Positions 35,048 to 48,671 of a stretch of DNA of 64,000 nucleotides are shown here, one piece after another. Position 1 is the first letter of the stretch; each line of letters starts with the position of its first letter. The DNA is from Cannabis sativa. Lineage: Eukaryota; Streptophyta; Magnoliopsida; Rosales; Cannabaceae. Under the pieces are notes generated by a model. It made no database searches. It saw only the letters and a list, made by a program, of their open reading frames with translations, and was not told where the DNA came from. A program made the translations under genes and the position numbers. The stretch lies in assembly GCF_029168945.1 (NCBI RefSeq), contig NC_083601.1, forward strand, positions 37,747,660 through 37,811,659, read 5' to 3'.

Positions 35048-38000
35048 ATGGTGAGAGGGAAGACTCAAATGAGGCGCATAGAGAATGCCACAAGCCGTCA
35101 AGTGACGTTTTCTAAAAGGAGAAATGGGCTTCTGAAGAAGGCCTTTGAGCTCTCAGTTCTTTGTGATGCTGAGGTGGCTCTTATAATCTTCTCCCCAAGA
35201 GGAAAACTCAATGAATTTGCTAGTTCCAGGTAAGATGATATCAATAATACACACCCCAGCTATATATATTTATATATATATATATATTTGTGTGAATGTA
35301 TGTATATGTTTCTCTTATCCTTAAATATGCATAGTAATTAATTTGTTACATTGCATCATCATGATCCTGATCTTAATGTAGCTATTTTGTTCCTTCTCTA
35401 ATCTTTTACAATATATATATTTTAATTTCATGCATGACTTCATAATTAAATTTCATGTAAGTAGTCTTTTCTTTATTTTGACTATTATATTTTTTTTGGT
35501 ACGTTTCATGGAATATAAAAACCAAATCCTAGATCCGTTAATTCAAAGAATCAAATGTAGTAGTCAATATTATTAATCAGAAGGAAAAGAAAAATAAAGA
35601 AGAAGAAGTAGAAATAACAAATAGAATTCAAGGTTTCATCATCTAACTCTCTTACTTTATATTAATTTGTCTTTTTCATTAGCACGATTTTATTGAATGG
35701 AATGCTTTTAATTTTTCAAAGATGTAAATCATAATTAATTTTAGCTGTATATAATTGAAGTTGCAAGTTTGTAGTGTAAATATAGAATTGTCGCAACATC
35801 TCATATATTTAATTTTAACCACTATATTTATTTATATATATATATTATGATTCTTTCCTTGGCCAGAAGTTTAATAAACGTACTGTAGCTCGTTTTTGTG
35901 ATTCCATCAAATTTACAGCTCATAGTAATTATCTACTTGTACGGTAATTTATTTCGCTACATATACAAAAGTAGAAAAAAAATGAAAAGTACTTTTTTCC
36001 TTCATTGACTGATCTTATAAGTAAATGTGTAGAGATATATGTGTATATTGCCAATACTGTGGTCAGTTTGTGAAATGACTAGATTAAAACAGATGTTTAT
36101 TAAATGTCAGTGGGATAATATATTGATCATTTGGGGTAATAACCAATATTATGTACTGAAACCTTACAAGGGTGAATACTATAACAATATATAGGGACAC
36201 AATTTTGTCTTGTAATGTATTTTTACAGAATGTATTTCGTGGTATATTAGATGGGTCTTAGGGTACATTAGATAGGTCTCAGAGTACGTTACCATTTTTT
36301 AACCCTAATTACCCCTAGATCAACCTCAGCCCTATCAAATCAAATAACTCACCCATCTAACGACTGCCGTACATCACGAAATACATTCTGTGAAAGTAAA
36401 ATACTTTGTCTAATGGATAATTTATTGATTTAATTTTTTCACTTTGTAAGTTTTTAGGTTGTTTGTTTTAGTTATTATAGTTTACTGAGATGTTGAAGAA
36501 CAATAATTAACATTGAAGGGGTGAATTGAACTATATATAGTGTTTTTGGGGGAGTCAGTTGTACTGGGCCAAGATTTATTTCTTATAGCTATACTATTAT
36601 AAGTTGTGTGTCTGACCAATTTAGGATATTTACTTTGGTATTTACTATCTTCTAATATAATAACAATAATAATAATAAGAAAATGGATAGACCTCAATAT
36701 AGAAATTAACTAGTACCATAGTTTTGGCTCCTTATAAACATTTTTACTAAATATGTTCTCACTTCATATGCAGGTAATTAATATGCATGCATTATATTAT
36801 TTGAACATCATGAAATAATAACACATTATCTCTAAACCAAAAAACTAAATATAAAGGACTTTATAAGCTGTATAGATTTGTTGGAATTGTTTGGTTTAGA
36901 TTATTTTTAATACAGTACTTGCACATGTAAACTGTAATAATTAAAAGCAACACAAAGGTGATGAATTATTAAGCATTTTCTTTTTCATTAATTATTTGAA
37001 GTTTTGAATTGAATTTTGGGAGTGTTTGGTTGGAGGTAATGAAATGAAAAAAAAAATATATATTTTATTCTATTTCTTTATTTGCTTGATTTTTAAAGTA
37101 TTGAAATGTCATTGTAATAATATTCAATTATTTTGGTGGAATGATTCTTATATTTTAAAATGAAAAGAAAAATCAATACAATGCACAACGAGAAAAAATT
37201 AAATAATATTTTATTAATTTTTTATGTATTTTAAATTTAATTTAATTTGATTCCTATTTTTATTCTATTTCTATTTTAATTTTTATATTTTAATTATTTC
37301 TAATCAAAATCCACACTAACTAACTCTTTTCTCTATTTATTTTTTTTGAGTGTACTTTTCTCTATTATTATTGATTTCATGAAGATTTTAATTATTATGT
37401 CAATATTAGTCACCTCTCTTGCTCTTCTTGATAATCAATTATAAATGATCAAGTATTTATTGAATCATTATAATATGTATAATATTATAGTATGTATAGC
37501 ATATATATTTAATTTAGGGTAATTTTATAGATACTCACTTAAAGGAATATTTTTATTTTTATAATAATGTAAATTGTAGTTATTTAAAGCTACTTGTAAA
37601 TTTTTTAAATTTTTTGAATAATTTATAATACTAAAAATAAGGTTTAAATATTTAATTTATTGCATGACTATTTTTTTTTTCTATATGCTTGATAAAAAAT
37701 TGCATGAACTTTATTTTGATACGATGAATTATTAAGTTTTTAAAAATTTACAAGTATAAAAAATTTCTTAAACACTTTAACAAATAAGGATGTACTGAAA
37801 CATTCTTTTAAAGAATGTACTGTTAGGGTGTAAAAATATTAAAAGAACTAATATTCTACTACTTTACCTTGTTAATTTGTGTACTAGAATACCATGTCTA
37901 CTTTACCTTGTTTGCAGAGGTAGATGTGCTATCGTCCGTACTACTAAAAACAGCATCTTATTTCTATTTTATATAATTTATTAGAACATCTCATAAAGAG

Positions 38001-41000
38001 CATGTCTTTTCTCTCAAAAAAAAAAATAAAAGAGCATGTCTTTAATTGTAATTTAATTTCCTTATATAATATATGTATATATATATATATATATGAATTT
38101 AGAAAACTACTAGAGAAGAAATATATGTCTCCTTAATGACCAGGGCTTAATTACTAACTGGTTTTTCATAGACAGTCGAGCGAAAAAGACATATATATAT
38201 AAATATTAAATATGAAATATAGGCACTTAGTAGAGTTCATCATATAAACTATATTTCCTAATTTGTTGGGATTTAGCTTCGATCATCCTATTTGTACGGA
38301 GGACTAATAGGGTTATTGGATGTTGAAGTAAGAAGAGGTTGAAAATTAATATGACATTATTGGTCGGTCTTAACTTTTTTAGACATATATATAGTTAGGT
38401 TGATTATTGCATGTAATGTAAACCGTGTGCCTCATCATCATCGGTAGGACCTCCTTTTCTTAATTCGTTGCCCAGGATCCAATGTTTATTTAATTTTTCT
38501 TATCAGATTTAGAAACTAAAATAGCTTTAATTTAAGAGCAGAGTAGGTATAGATACATTTATAATATACACTCAAGTGTTAATGAACACCAGCTACTTTA
38601 TTTCTCACTGGGGAAGGGATGCTATCATGCTAGTTTATAATTGAGCATTATTGTTATTAGGCACTAATGTCTTTAGTACTATTTAGAGGTGATACCTTTT
38701 GATTGATTAACGGTATTTTTTTAAAAATTATTATATTTAATTATATGAAATCGATATTTAATTACACTTATAAATATTTTGAAAGGTACTAAACATGACT
38801 AAAACGTATTAATATTTCTCTTTATAATTAGGTGTGTATTATATGTCAATGCTAGTTTAATACAATGTGTCATATATACACAACATCTTAAATATTATTG
38901 TTTCGATCGGTTTTAGCATTATTTTATAAAACAAATAATATTATGTTTGATATATAGGGAATGAGGAGAGAGACAGTCACGTACGATCGAGAGAGAGTAA
39001 TGTGAGAATCAAGAATGTGGAGAGACAAAATTATAAGTATATAATACAAGGGAATGTGCACTCCTACTTTTGGAGCATGTACTATCCTTTATTCAGTTTT
39101 CAATTATGAATTCTCCGATTAATTAATTAAGAGAAATTAATTTGTATATTTTATTATATATATCTAGGAAAAATGACAATAATGATATTTATATTTAGGA
39201 AAAATATGTATTAATATACTAATTAATTAGATATCCACAATTCACTTGTACCATATGAGTAACCATTTTATAGTAAATTTTAATAATAATTGGAAAAATA
39301 TATAATAAATTATTTGACCCTACAAATTGTGTTGTATATGTGTAAATTATCTTATTGTATTGTTACAAGAGAAATCATCCTTACTTCCTCCACTTAATTA
39401 GTTGATTATTCTTATAAATATTTGGTTAATTACAATAAGATATTGAAAAGAATTGCTAGGAAACTAATATGTATAAGAAGCAAGCCATAAACCTTTTGTT
39501 AGCATATTAAGGTCCTCATGACTTAAGATTCAAGGGTATATGAGATGAGTTAAATCTCCTTTTCGACATTTTTAATAATGATCATGAATATATAACTAAA
39601 TATTTATTTTATTTTTTAAAAAAATAAAAATAAATTATTGCTACTTAACACAATTTATTTTTAATATAGGATTTTTTATTTTTATTTATTTCTGTAACCC
39701 TTTTGATTTGGAGGATTATGATTGTTATTAATTTTAGCAAGAGGTTTGCTTTTATAAATGTTGATGCTATATGTTTTCATTTTATATATTTTTCTTTTCA
39801 CACTACAAAAAACAACAGTTATTTTTAGTGACAACCTTTTAGTCACAATATAAAAATTTTGTGACTAAATGTCACTACAAGAAAAGTCACTTTTGCTAGT
39901 ACATTTTTGTGCTGGCAAAAGTTGGTATTGCGCTGGTAAAATAGAATTTACTTGTGATGTGTTGGCAAAATGGGGTTGGCAAATCAATATTGGTATTAGA
40001 ACTTTTGTCAGCATAAAATGAAAAGCGCTGGAAAAAATGATTTTTCCCATCGCGTAAATGCGCTGGTAAAAGTTAGATTTTAGCCACTGCAAATGTACGC
40101 TGGTAAAACTTTGACCTCTTTGCTAGTGCAGTTTGCGAAATGCAACTTTTACCAGCGCAATAACGAACTGTACTGGTAAAAGTGACATTTCTTGTAGTGT
40201 GTGACTTTTAGTCACAACAAAAAATTACTTGTGATTAAAACATAATATTTAGTTGTAAGTTGTCACTAATTTAGTTTTAGTTATAACAAATATTATGATT
40301 AAAAATACATTTAGTCACAACAAATTGTAATTTTTGCGACTAACACTTTTAGCCACATACCTTTTAGTCACAACACAATAATAATAATTTATAATTAGCC
40401 ACAATTTTTTCATCATTAGTCAAAAATTTTGTTATGACTAAAAATAAGATTTTTTGTAGTGTCATATCATCACACATAAGTTCTAAATAGTAGTACACTT
40501 GAATTATGCAATGCATCATTACTTCTACAATGTTTATTACTCTAGTGTTGTCTCATGAAAAAAATTAATAAATACTTTATTTGTCAAGATTATGTTTAGT
40601 GTTCTTCTTCTTCTTCTGTTTTCTACTTGTTTGAAATTTCCAAAACCAGTCTATCCTTGTTTAGAAATAGTCGTAGTCATTAGGTTGACTAATTTTACTA
40701 ATTCGGTTTGTTTAATAATTATTTAACATTATGCTTGATAGAGAAGACTGAAAGGTGGATGGAGAAGGGATAGAGGGAAACATATTAAAAGAGAGTTTGG
40801 AATCCTTTGTTTGGTATGATAGAGATAGGCCAACCCATTATTTTTCATCCCTCCACAAGGAAAGAGAAAATAATTATATAAATATAATATATAATTATAT
40901 TAGTAAGGATAATATTGTAATTTCAATGATTAATTTCCTCTCTATTTTCCAATTTGATAATATCAAATTAATAACACAGAAAATGTGTTTTGCTCTCCAT

Positions 41001-44000
41001 TCATTTTTACTTTTATTCCTTACCAAACATATATATATTTATAGATATATAAATAAATATATATAGCATAGTCAATCTTCTTTTGTGCTCTTTGAGTATG
41101 GTCTAAGTTATATATAGGACGTACTGCGATCCATTTCAACCATTAAATGAAAAACATGTACAAAAAATGATTTGATATTGTATATTCTAAGTTTTTGCAT
41201 AGCTAGGAGGCCGTAATTGGTTTGTTTGAACCTTTTAATTTCATCTGAACAAAACAAGCTACATATAATCACATACATAAATCGGTTCCTTATTATAAAA
41301 AGACCTTATTAATTTTATATTCTGGAATATTATGTCCAAGCTACTTAAGCAGTCATTATTCTTTCTACAATAATTAAGCTGCATATGATATGACGTGTTT
41401 CAGTGATATGTTCATTTGAAGTTCATGCATATTTCAAGTAATTAGTTACCGTACGTTTCTGTTGTTAATTAGTTATAGTTCATTAATTTTCTTACTTTTC
41501 ATATAATAATATGGTTTTAACCATAGTTGATAGGCTTAATTTGTGATCCATATTAGGATTTAGTATAGGCTTAGGCTACATAGATATCTGTTATATTTAG
41601 TTTTTAAAAGACTTAATCCAAATTTAGAATGCGGAAGTAGTAGAGACATGAGGTGTATTGTAAAATATATGAATAGTGAAGTAACAACTCATGTAACTTA
41701 TATATATATGATATTAAGTTTCCAGACATTATTAATAAGAGACTCCCAAATACCTTTCTCAAGATAGTGGAGTTCGAACTCAAGTGACTCTTTTTGACTC
41801 ACTATCTCCAAATTATAAACAATTTTTTTCTTGATTGGATTTTGAATGTGAATCGAATGCTTGTCAGAGTTTTGTTGTTTAGTTCTATGTTAAGAATACA
41901 ATTGTTGTGGAGAATGTAGAATAGAGTGAGGTGTATGGGAAGATGTATGAAGTTATATTTCAAAAATTAATTAGTAATAAATTGAAATAATTCATGCATC
42001 TTATATATTTGGTATATTAAGTTCCCAAACATTATCTAAGACTTTTTTATACAAATAGTGATAAGTTAGTCCTAGGAGGGAGATGAAATTTAGTCTTTAT
42101 ATAACCTTGAGCTATGATCACTTGGATTTTATGTTACTAGAAATTTCCAGTGTCATCATAAATTGTTTATATTTCCATAAATTTTCACTTGTGACGATAC
42201 ATAATTATATTATCTGCCATATCTTGCTAGAAGTCCAATAGTTATATAATTACTTTTAGTAGATTTTCTTTGTCGAGGCCAAATAATTTGTTATTGTCTG
42301 ATTCTTGGCGTTTTTGTCTAGTTTATCCTTGCAGTACGTACTTATAATTCAAGCTAGGTTGCTGATTTACTTTCCTGGCTTTAGTTGCATATGCATGCTT
42401 AGTCTAATATATTTTTAAAACAATAATTTTTCTACTTTTATAGATGTTTTTCATTTTACATGTGGTATATAAATATATATAGGATATTACTGATATTATA
42501 ACGTGTTTTGATTTTCTCAGCATGCAAGCTACGATAGAACGTTATAGGAAGCACACTAAGGACAATCAAACTCACAACAAATCTGTTGAACAAACCATGC
42601 AGGTTCTCCCTTATTAATTATTGCTTCTTTTAATAAAATTAATTAATTGATTGATATGTAATATCGTTATTACTTGCACTAGTAAAACAAATTAAAGTAT
42701 AATATCGTTATTAGTGTAATTTATTATCAGATTTAACTTGTTTTACTTTAAAAATATTATAAGAAATCACTAATCAATTATAAGACGACAGTTAATCGTA
42801 GTGCTAAACACTATAAATGTATCATAGCAATGCTGTTAATAATTAGATTTCTAATTAATGACACTTTTGAAGTGAATCTATATATTGCTTTTTGAAGTGC
42901 TAAATTTTATAGCATAGTTAAAAAGAATTAATAAAATATATATTTATTTGATTTATTTATTTATTTTGAATAGAAATAAAATTTTATTAAGAAGACAAAT
43001 TGTCTAACAACATAAACATAAACTCAGTGAAAACAATACTGGCACATAAGATTTGATTTGAAAAACAACAAGAAACTCTAACAAAACTATGAGCTTATTT
43101 GGCTGTGTTTTCAGTTTTCAGTTTTTGAAATTGTGTTTTTAAAAGTGAGAATAGAAAACAGTTTTTTGTTATTTTAAAAATTTTATGGTGTTTGGCACAT
43201 ATTTTTAAAAACTGTTTTTAGATTTTTTCTTATGAAAAAAAATCAATATTTTAGCACCATCCGGGTCTAGGTTTGGGTATGATTTTGGGTCTAGGATCCG
43301 AGTATGTGAGCAAAATATAAAATATAATATGTTAGATAAAAAAAAATTGTTTTTGAAGATTGAAAATAGCATTTTGATGTTTTCTGTTTTCTAGTTTTTT
43401 AAAACTCAATTTTTAAAAAACAATTTTTAAAAAATTTTGCCAAACGACTCCTAATAGTTCTTAAAAACTGTTTTCAGTTTTAAAAAACAGAAAACAATTT
43501 TTAAACTGTAAAGTCAAACAACCTCTGTAATTTTCCTGCCCATGCCATTTCAACAGATATATATATATAATATATTTCTAGCCTACTTTAATTAAGGCTA
43601 CTTCTTAGACATTTGTAGAGTACATTACTCTAGATATCTGTAGAATATTTACTCTAGAATTTCTTATGAACATTTTTAGATACCATTTAATTAGCCTATA
43701 ATTATAACTCTAATTAATTAGTTGTACTCCAATTGTAAAAGTGGGTTAACTGCTGTATATAAGATGAAACATCAAACTATCAATAAAGCTATTTTTAATT
43801 TATTTTCTTTACAAACTAAAGTTCTTTAATGAAATGAAATAGAGACTGTAAAATATAATTTTTGTGTTAAAAAAAAAAACATTCCAACCAAATACTAAAA
43901 CCTATCCTATATATTTGGTGATCATGTCTAATATATCCCAGTAAATTTAGTGGAAGCAGCAAAATGAGCTTTTGACGTTTAATATTAATAATGTATATAA

Positions 44001-45307
44001 TTATTTGATGTATTTTATTAGAGTATATATTTTGTGTGTGTGTTATATTGTTAGAAAAGAAAATTAATATAGTGCTAAAAATATTATACAATTTTGGTGT
44101 TATAGTTGAAGAGGTGTGTTTGGGTTGGAGAATATATATGCTGTTAAATGGTAAATGGCACATTATTTTGTTGAGTCTGACTTGTATAAATGGTAAATTC
44201 TAAAGTTGCAGCATTTGAAACAAGAAGCAACTGCCATGATGAAGAAGATAGAGCTTCTTGAAATCTCCAAACGGTTAGCTAATTAAGCTCAATGACTTGA
44301 TTTTCTTGTACTCATTTAATAATAAAGGCATATATATAAATATACATGTATAATATTATATAAAACTTTGAATTGGGAAACTAATGCCTCAGGAAATTTT
44401 TGGGAGAAGGTCTGGGTTCATGCTCCCTTGAAGAACTACAACAAGTAGAACAACAGTTGGAGAAGAGTGTAACAAAAATTCGAGCAAGAAAGGTTAATAT
44501 ATACATCACAAAGCCATATACAAAAATTTATTTATGTATATCTTGTTATTACTGCTGATTATTGTTAATTGCCTCAACTCTAATTCAGAGATTGATATAT
44601 ATATATAGTCAACACTATCATATTTTGAATAGTGTATAAAAGCACACTATGATAACATCATCTTTGACAGTAAATTAGTCACTCATTTTTAAATGAAAAA
44701 CTCATTTTTGTATTTATCTTATATATTTCAGAATCAAGTTTTCAAAGACCAGATTGAGATACTTAAGGAAAAGGTAATTAAAATGAGACAGCCTCTACAT
44801 ATATATATGTTTATTCTTTTCACTCTATCTCGAGATAATGATTTAGTAATTTGCTTGTGGAATAATAAAGAATTAATGGAGAAAATATGAAATTAATATG
44901 AGTTGTTGTATATTTTATTAGTGCTTGCCTTTTTCTTTTATTTATTTATTTTTTCACCGAAAGAAGAATCTAAACATTATGTTTTCTTGTGTCCATTTTA
45001 TATTCTAATAAAATTCAGGAAAAAGCCCTAACATCTGAAAATGCAAGGCTTTCTGAGAAGGTAGGTAACTGGTTGTTTATAATTATAATTATTTGCATTA
45101 TTATGCTCCAGTTGAATAGAATTTGTGGTCATTATAAATTCCAATTAAAAGGACCTTTCTATATACATGAGTCTTTCCATTACTAATTACCATTGCCATT
45201 TAATAATATGTACATATTTACTTATACAGTTTAATTTGGCACATCTAATCATTTTTGTTTGTTTGATTTTTTTGCAGTATGGTATTAAACCGATGGTTCA
45301 AGCATCA

Positions 45308-45352
<45 letters not shown>

Positions 45353-45469
45353 CATAAGCAGATAGAGGACTTGAACAACACAGAAAGTAATCCCAGTTCA
45401 GATGTGGAGACTGAACTATTCATTGGGCTACCAGAAACAAGATTAAAGCGTCTACTTCCAAAGAAATGA
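35048..45469 (+). CDS. SOC1: MADS-box floral integrator SOC1 (AGL20/TM3 clade)
   Basis: Seven coding exons join in phase: 35048-35229, 42521-42602, 44212-44273, 44393-44492, 44732-44773, 45019-45060 and 45278-45469. They encode 233 aa. It is a type II (MIKC) MADS-domain transcription factor acting in the nucleus; SOC1 integrates flowering signals and activates LEAFY-type genes. Residues 1-60 are the MADS domain ([20 protein letters not shown]...), then the I region (61-88, [16 protein letters not shown]), the K domain (about 89-170, [20 protein letters not shown]) and the C-terminus. The clade-defining SOC1 motif [11 protein letters not shown] is at 212-222. Two oddities: Asn55 in GKLNEF, where this clade normally has Tyr, and a run of 15 Asn (181-195) that lengthens the protein relative to the 214-aa Arabidopsis SOC1. 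Intron 1 is 7,291 bp and holds nested MITEs. The gene is convergent with the fructokinase. Confidence 0.94.
37015..37320. mobile_element. Possible MITE in SOC1 intron 1
   Basis: GGGAGTGTTTGGTTGGAGG on the left and AATCAAAATCCACACTAACT on the right loosely pair, as in GTGTTTGGTTGGA-type MITEs, with ATTTTTATT-rich DNA between. Boundaries and target duplication are not established. Confidence 0.3.
39801..40461 (+). mobile_element. CACTA-type MITE, family A, copy 2, in SOC1 intron 1 (interrupted)
   Basis: Ends CACTACAAAAAA and TTTTTTGTAGTG, with 3-bp duplication TCA at 39798-39800 and 40462-40464. Without the nested element (39873-40199 plus one TGT) it is 331 bp, close to the 325-bp copy at 26209. 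It carries the same TTTAGTCACAA motifs. Confidence 0.85.
39873..40199 (+). mobile_element. CACTA-type MITE, family D, nested inside family A
   Basis: Ends CACTACAAGAAAAG and its inverted partner ATTTCTTGTAGTG, 327 bp, with 3-bp duplication TGT (39870-39872 and 40200-40202). Inside, GCTGGTAAAAGT-type motifs occur on both strands (ACTTTTACCAGC), giving a foldback structure. It is the younger of the two insertions. Confidence 0.85.
43090..43530. mobile_element. Degraded MITE(s) in SOC1 intron 2
   Basis: The left end GAGCTTATTTGGCTGTG is followed by GTTTTCAGTTTT blocks. The right side has CCAAACGACTCC (43440-43452) and then GTCAAACAACCTCTG (43512-43526), two possible right ends. An internal GGGTCTAGGTTTGGG-like patch resembles the core of the 18767 MITE. 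Boundaries are uncertain. Confidence 0.4.
45308..45352 (+). repeat. Coding (AAT)n microsatellite in SOC1 exon 7
   Basis: Fourteen AAT codons plus one AAC encode 15 consecutive Asn (residues 181-195), 16 residues before the SOC1 motif. Multiples of three keep the frame, so length variation would be tolerated. Confidence 0.95.
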
Positions 45470-46678
45470 TCATAAGCTTAAAATTAAGATAAGCTTGCTG
45501 AGAATACTGCGCTTTAAGTTTTTTCCACATATATATAACCTGTAAGATTATTATTATAATTATTCTACCTCCATATAATTATGTCTCTATATATATTTAT
45601 ATATATTCTTGCACTGCAAGTATATAATAATAAACTATAGCATTTTGAAATGGCAATACGTGTACTAATTGTAAGATCCATGATATTGCGATCATCATCA
45701 GAAACTACTAACTGACTACATATATAATTAACGCAATGCATTCTGTTGATGAAATTCTATGGTTCCATTCATTTCAGCATCCAAAATACTATTTCTGCGT
45801 TATTGTTATATATGTATGTGGAGGTCAGGTTAGCTAGCTTGGGCTAAGGGGTTCTACTAATTTTCCACAAAAATAGTGGCACCAGTACTGGTTTGGTAAC
45901 AATATGGTACTGTCTTTTACCAATTCTCATTTCAGTGGAAATGCCAGGTTAGAAAGATTTACTTCAAAAAAAAAAAAAATAGGGCAAAGAAAAAAAAATA
46001 TATATTTAGTTGGTGTGATAAAAATATGAGATTATCAATTGGTTACACAGCTCATGATATATATTTATATTTATATTTTCTTAAAAAACACAATTTGTTT
46101 CATCAACAACAAAAAAAAAAGAAAAAGAAAAACTATTTGCTTTATAAATATTTTAACTTTTAATTATTTATTTTTAATAATTAGTCTGATATTGTTGATG
46201 AAACGAGACAATGATAAGCAGTACTACTTTAGTAACTCATTCTGATTTTGTGAAGAGAGATTTCTTGTAAATCGATCGGAGTATCCCAACTAGTTGTTTA
46301 TTGAACATGTTTTCGTGTTTATTCAGTCAAAGCAAGTAAGCATGTGTATGTTAAATGAATTGCCATATAATGTTGTGAATAGTTATTATTGTGTTACTAA
46401 TATTTAGTACTTATTCTAAATTTCACAAACTTTGCACAAAACATATCTATAAGACTGGCAAGATTGAACTTTGGAAAGTAATCTCAATAAACATAAAAAA
46501 AGTAAACACTAATTTGTTCAGAAGCTAAATATAATATCTGTTGCACAATGTGACAGATTTATTTAGTGAGAGATTAGCAATGATTCTCTCAAAAATCCTA
46601 GTTTGTTCCTAAACAAAAAAGAAAGAGAAAAAGAACAAAGCTCTCCAAGTTACTCAATCATGTAACTCGTTCACATGC
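45470..46678. other. Convergent intergenic region between SOC1 and the fructokinase
   Basis: 1.2 kb holding both 3' UTRs. AATAAA-like signals occur near 45626 for SOC1. It has A-rich runs (about 45965-46000 and 46110-46130). No further gene is seen. Confidence 0.5.
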
Positions 46679-48671
46679 TTAATTTTTTTCAAGAATTTGA
46701 AGGACAGCCTCTCTTGTGGGCAGTGCAGGTATGGCTCCTCTGTCTGTCACAGTCAGCGCACCACATGCATTCCCAAATAGGAGAGCTTCCCTTAACTTCT
46801 TTTCGTCCTGCACATGAAAAAGACAATGCACTATAAACTTTAGCTTGAACTGGAAATGAAGATTAATTAAACTAATAAATGATGATACTACACATAATTA
46901 GGATCAAGCATTGTTTTCCAATCCAAATCAGACTTTAATTTATTTTCTGTTTTCTTAGTGATTTAAGGATAATTTGTGTAGGACAATTAATGTCTGATGT
47001 ATACAGATAGATAGGTATATATATGGACTTAATAACTAGAATCTTATTTTTCTGGAATTTAAGTAATGCTTTCTGACTTACCATTGATGATATGAAATGA
47101 ATTTTTTGTAATGTTTAATGCTGAATCTAAAGATAACATGTTGCTATAATGGAAGAAAAACACACATATATAAGCTATGTTATAGTACTTTAAATGAAAA
47201 AAGAGAAGTGATTTACCTTGTACAGATTCAAGTCAGAAGCCAAAATGCTCAGTACTCCAGCTACAAAACCATCACCAGCACCAGTGGTATCAACTGGAGT
47301 AACTTTAACTCCAGGAACATGCCCATTAAACTCCTGCAAATATTGGTGCAGAAAAATTAGGCTATTCTGGACTGGTTATAAATGAAAGAAATTGATTAAC
47401 ATATAGAGCCATTAACTACCAAGCAGACAAATTAAGGCACTCATTAAATACTAACCTTCGTGTAATATCTGCACCCTTGTGTGCCTTCAGTTACAATCAA
47501 AAGCTTAAGATTAGGGTGAAATAGTTTCTCCCTCACCATAGTATCATCACAAGGATCATCACCTTCAGTCAAGAATTCAATTTCTTCCTTATTAATCTGC
47601 AGTTTCCATCAAATATATGTCAGTTGTAGATATAATTAAGTGATAATTTCAGGGAAAAATCCCCCATAGAATTTACCTTAATTATGTCAGCTTGGTCCCA
47701 AATGCTCTTAATGCCTTCTCTAGCAGACTCTGAAGATGGCCATAGAGGTAATCTCAAATTCGGGTCATAAGAGAGGAGACAACCTGAAGCTTTAGCCATT
47801 TTCATAGCAGCATAATGAGCTGATCTACAGGGCTCATCAATCAAACTTATTGACCCATAGTGAAATATACCTGCCTGCAGAGATTCAAATGAAATTTTTT
47901 TGATACGAGACACGAAAATAAAAAGAAACACATCCCAATTAAACAGAACATCATTACACGAGTACCTTTTTTATTAAATTTACATTGAGTTCTGCTTCGG
48001 TCAGAAGCATATCAGCACTTGGATTCCTGAAAAACAAGAATTCTCTTTCACCCTCATGAGTCAGGGTAACAAATGCCAATGCAGTCCTGGCATTTGAGTC
48101 AAACACTACGCCTGAATTGTCCACTTTGTTCTCTTCCAAAATATTAGCAAGCATGTGTCCAAATTCATCATCACCAACCTAACAATTAGAAAATGGATTG
48201 TTAGTAATGTAATATTACCATATTGGATTGGACAAAAGAAAAAAGAAGTAAAATATTTTCAAAAGACCTTGCCAATGAAAGCCGATGAGGCTCCTAGTCT
48301 GGAAATCCCAACAGCAACATTAGCAGGAGCTCCACCAGGAGCGTTCTTGAAAGCTTCGGCTTCTGCAAGAGAAACTCCAGAAACCGTTGGCACAAAATCA
48401 ATCAACATCTCACCAAAACAAACAACCAATGAACTTTCAATGGTTTTGGTTTTGGTTTTGATCTCGATTCTTGCCTCATATGAATTCACTTTGGGCGAAC
48501 CTGAATGCCAAAACACTTTTAGTATAATAGCTTATGTAATCATTTCATTATATTAATACTGTACAAAGTAAATTTAATATGATTACCACTCTTAGACGAC
48601 TTGGATGATTTGAAACTACTTTTACGAGAACGATCAAGAGTTACAGGAAAGCAACTACAACCTCCTGACAT
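46679..48671 (-). CDS. Fructokinase (pfkB family), possibly plastid-targeted
   Basis: Seven exons on the minus strand: 48671-48587, 48500-48268, 48178-47966, 47874-47677, 47596-47456, 47333-47217 and 46807-46679. All junctions are in phase, giving 371 aa. The enzyme phosphorylates fructose to fructose-6-phosphate with ATP, feeding starch synthesis and glycolysis. Visible motifs: [14 protein letters not shown] (53-66), the sugar-binding [10 protein letters not shown] (83-92), [13 protein letters not shown] and the pfkB signature DTTGAGDGF (305-313) with catalytic Asp311. Most plant fructokinases have Ala after that Asp; here it is Gly312. Residues 1-50 ([20 protein letters not shown]...) extend beyond cytosolic fructokinases and are rich in Ser, Lys and Arg with few acids, as in a plastid transit peptide. 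That would make it an FRK3-type enzyme, but targeting is inferred. A short KTKTKT run comes from a TTTTGG repeat. It lies between SOC1 and AGL6, convergent with SOC1. Confidence 0.92.

Noticed and set aside
40755..41066. 103-codon frame in SOC1 intron 1
   Set aside because: Low-complexity AT-rich coding with no domain, far from splice-supported exons.
48155..48556. 133-codon open frame on the plus strand inside the fructokinase
   Set aside because: It is antisense to fructokinase exons 2 and 3, which have clear pfkB motifs on the minus strand.
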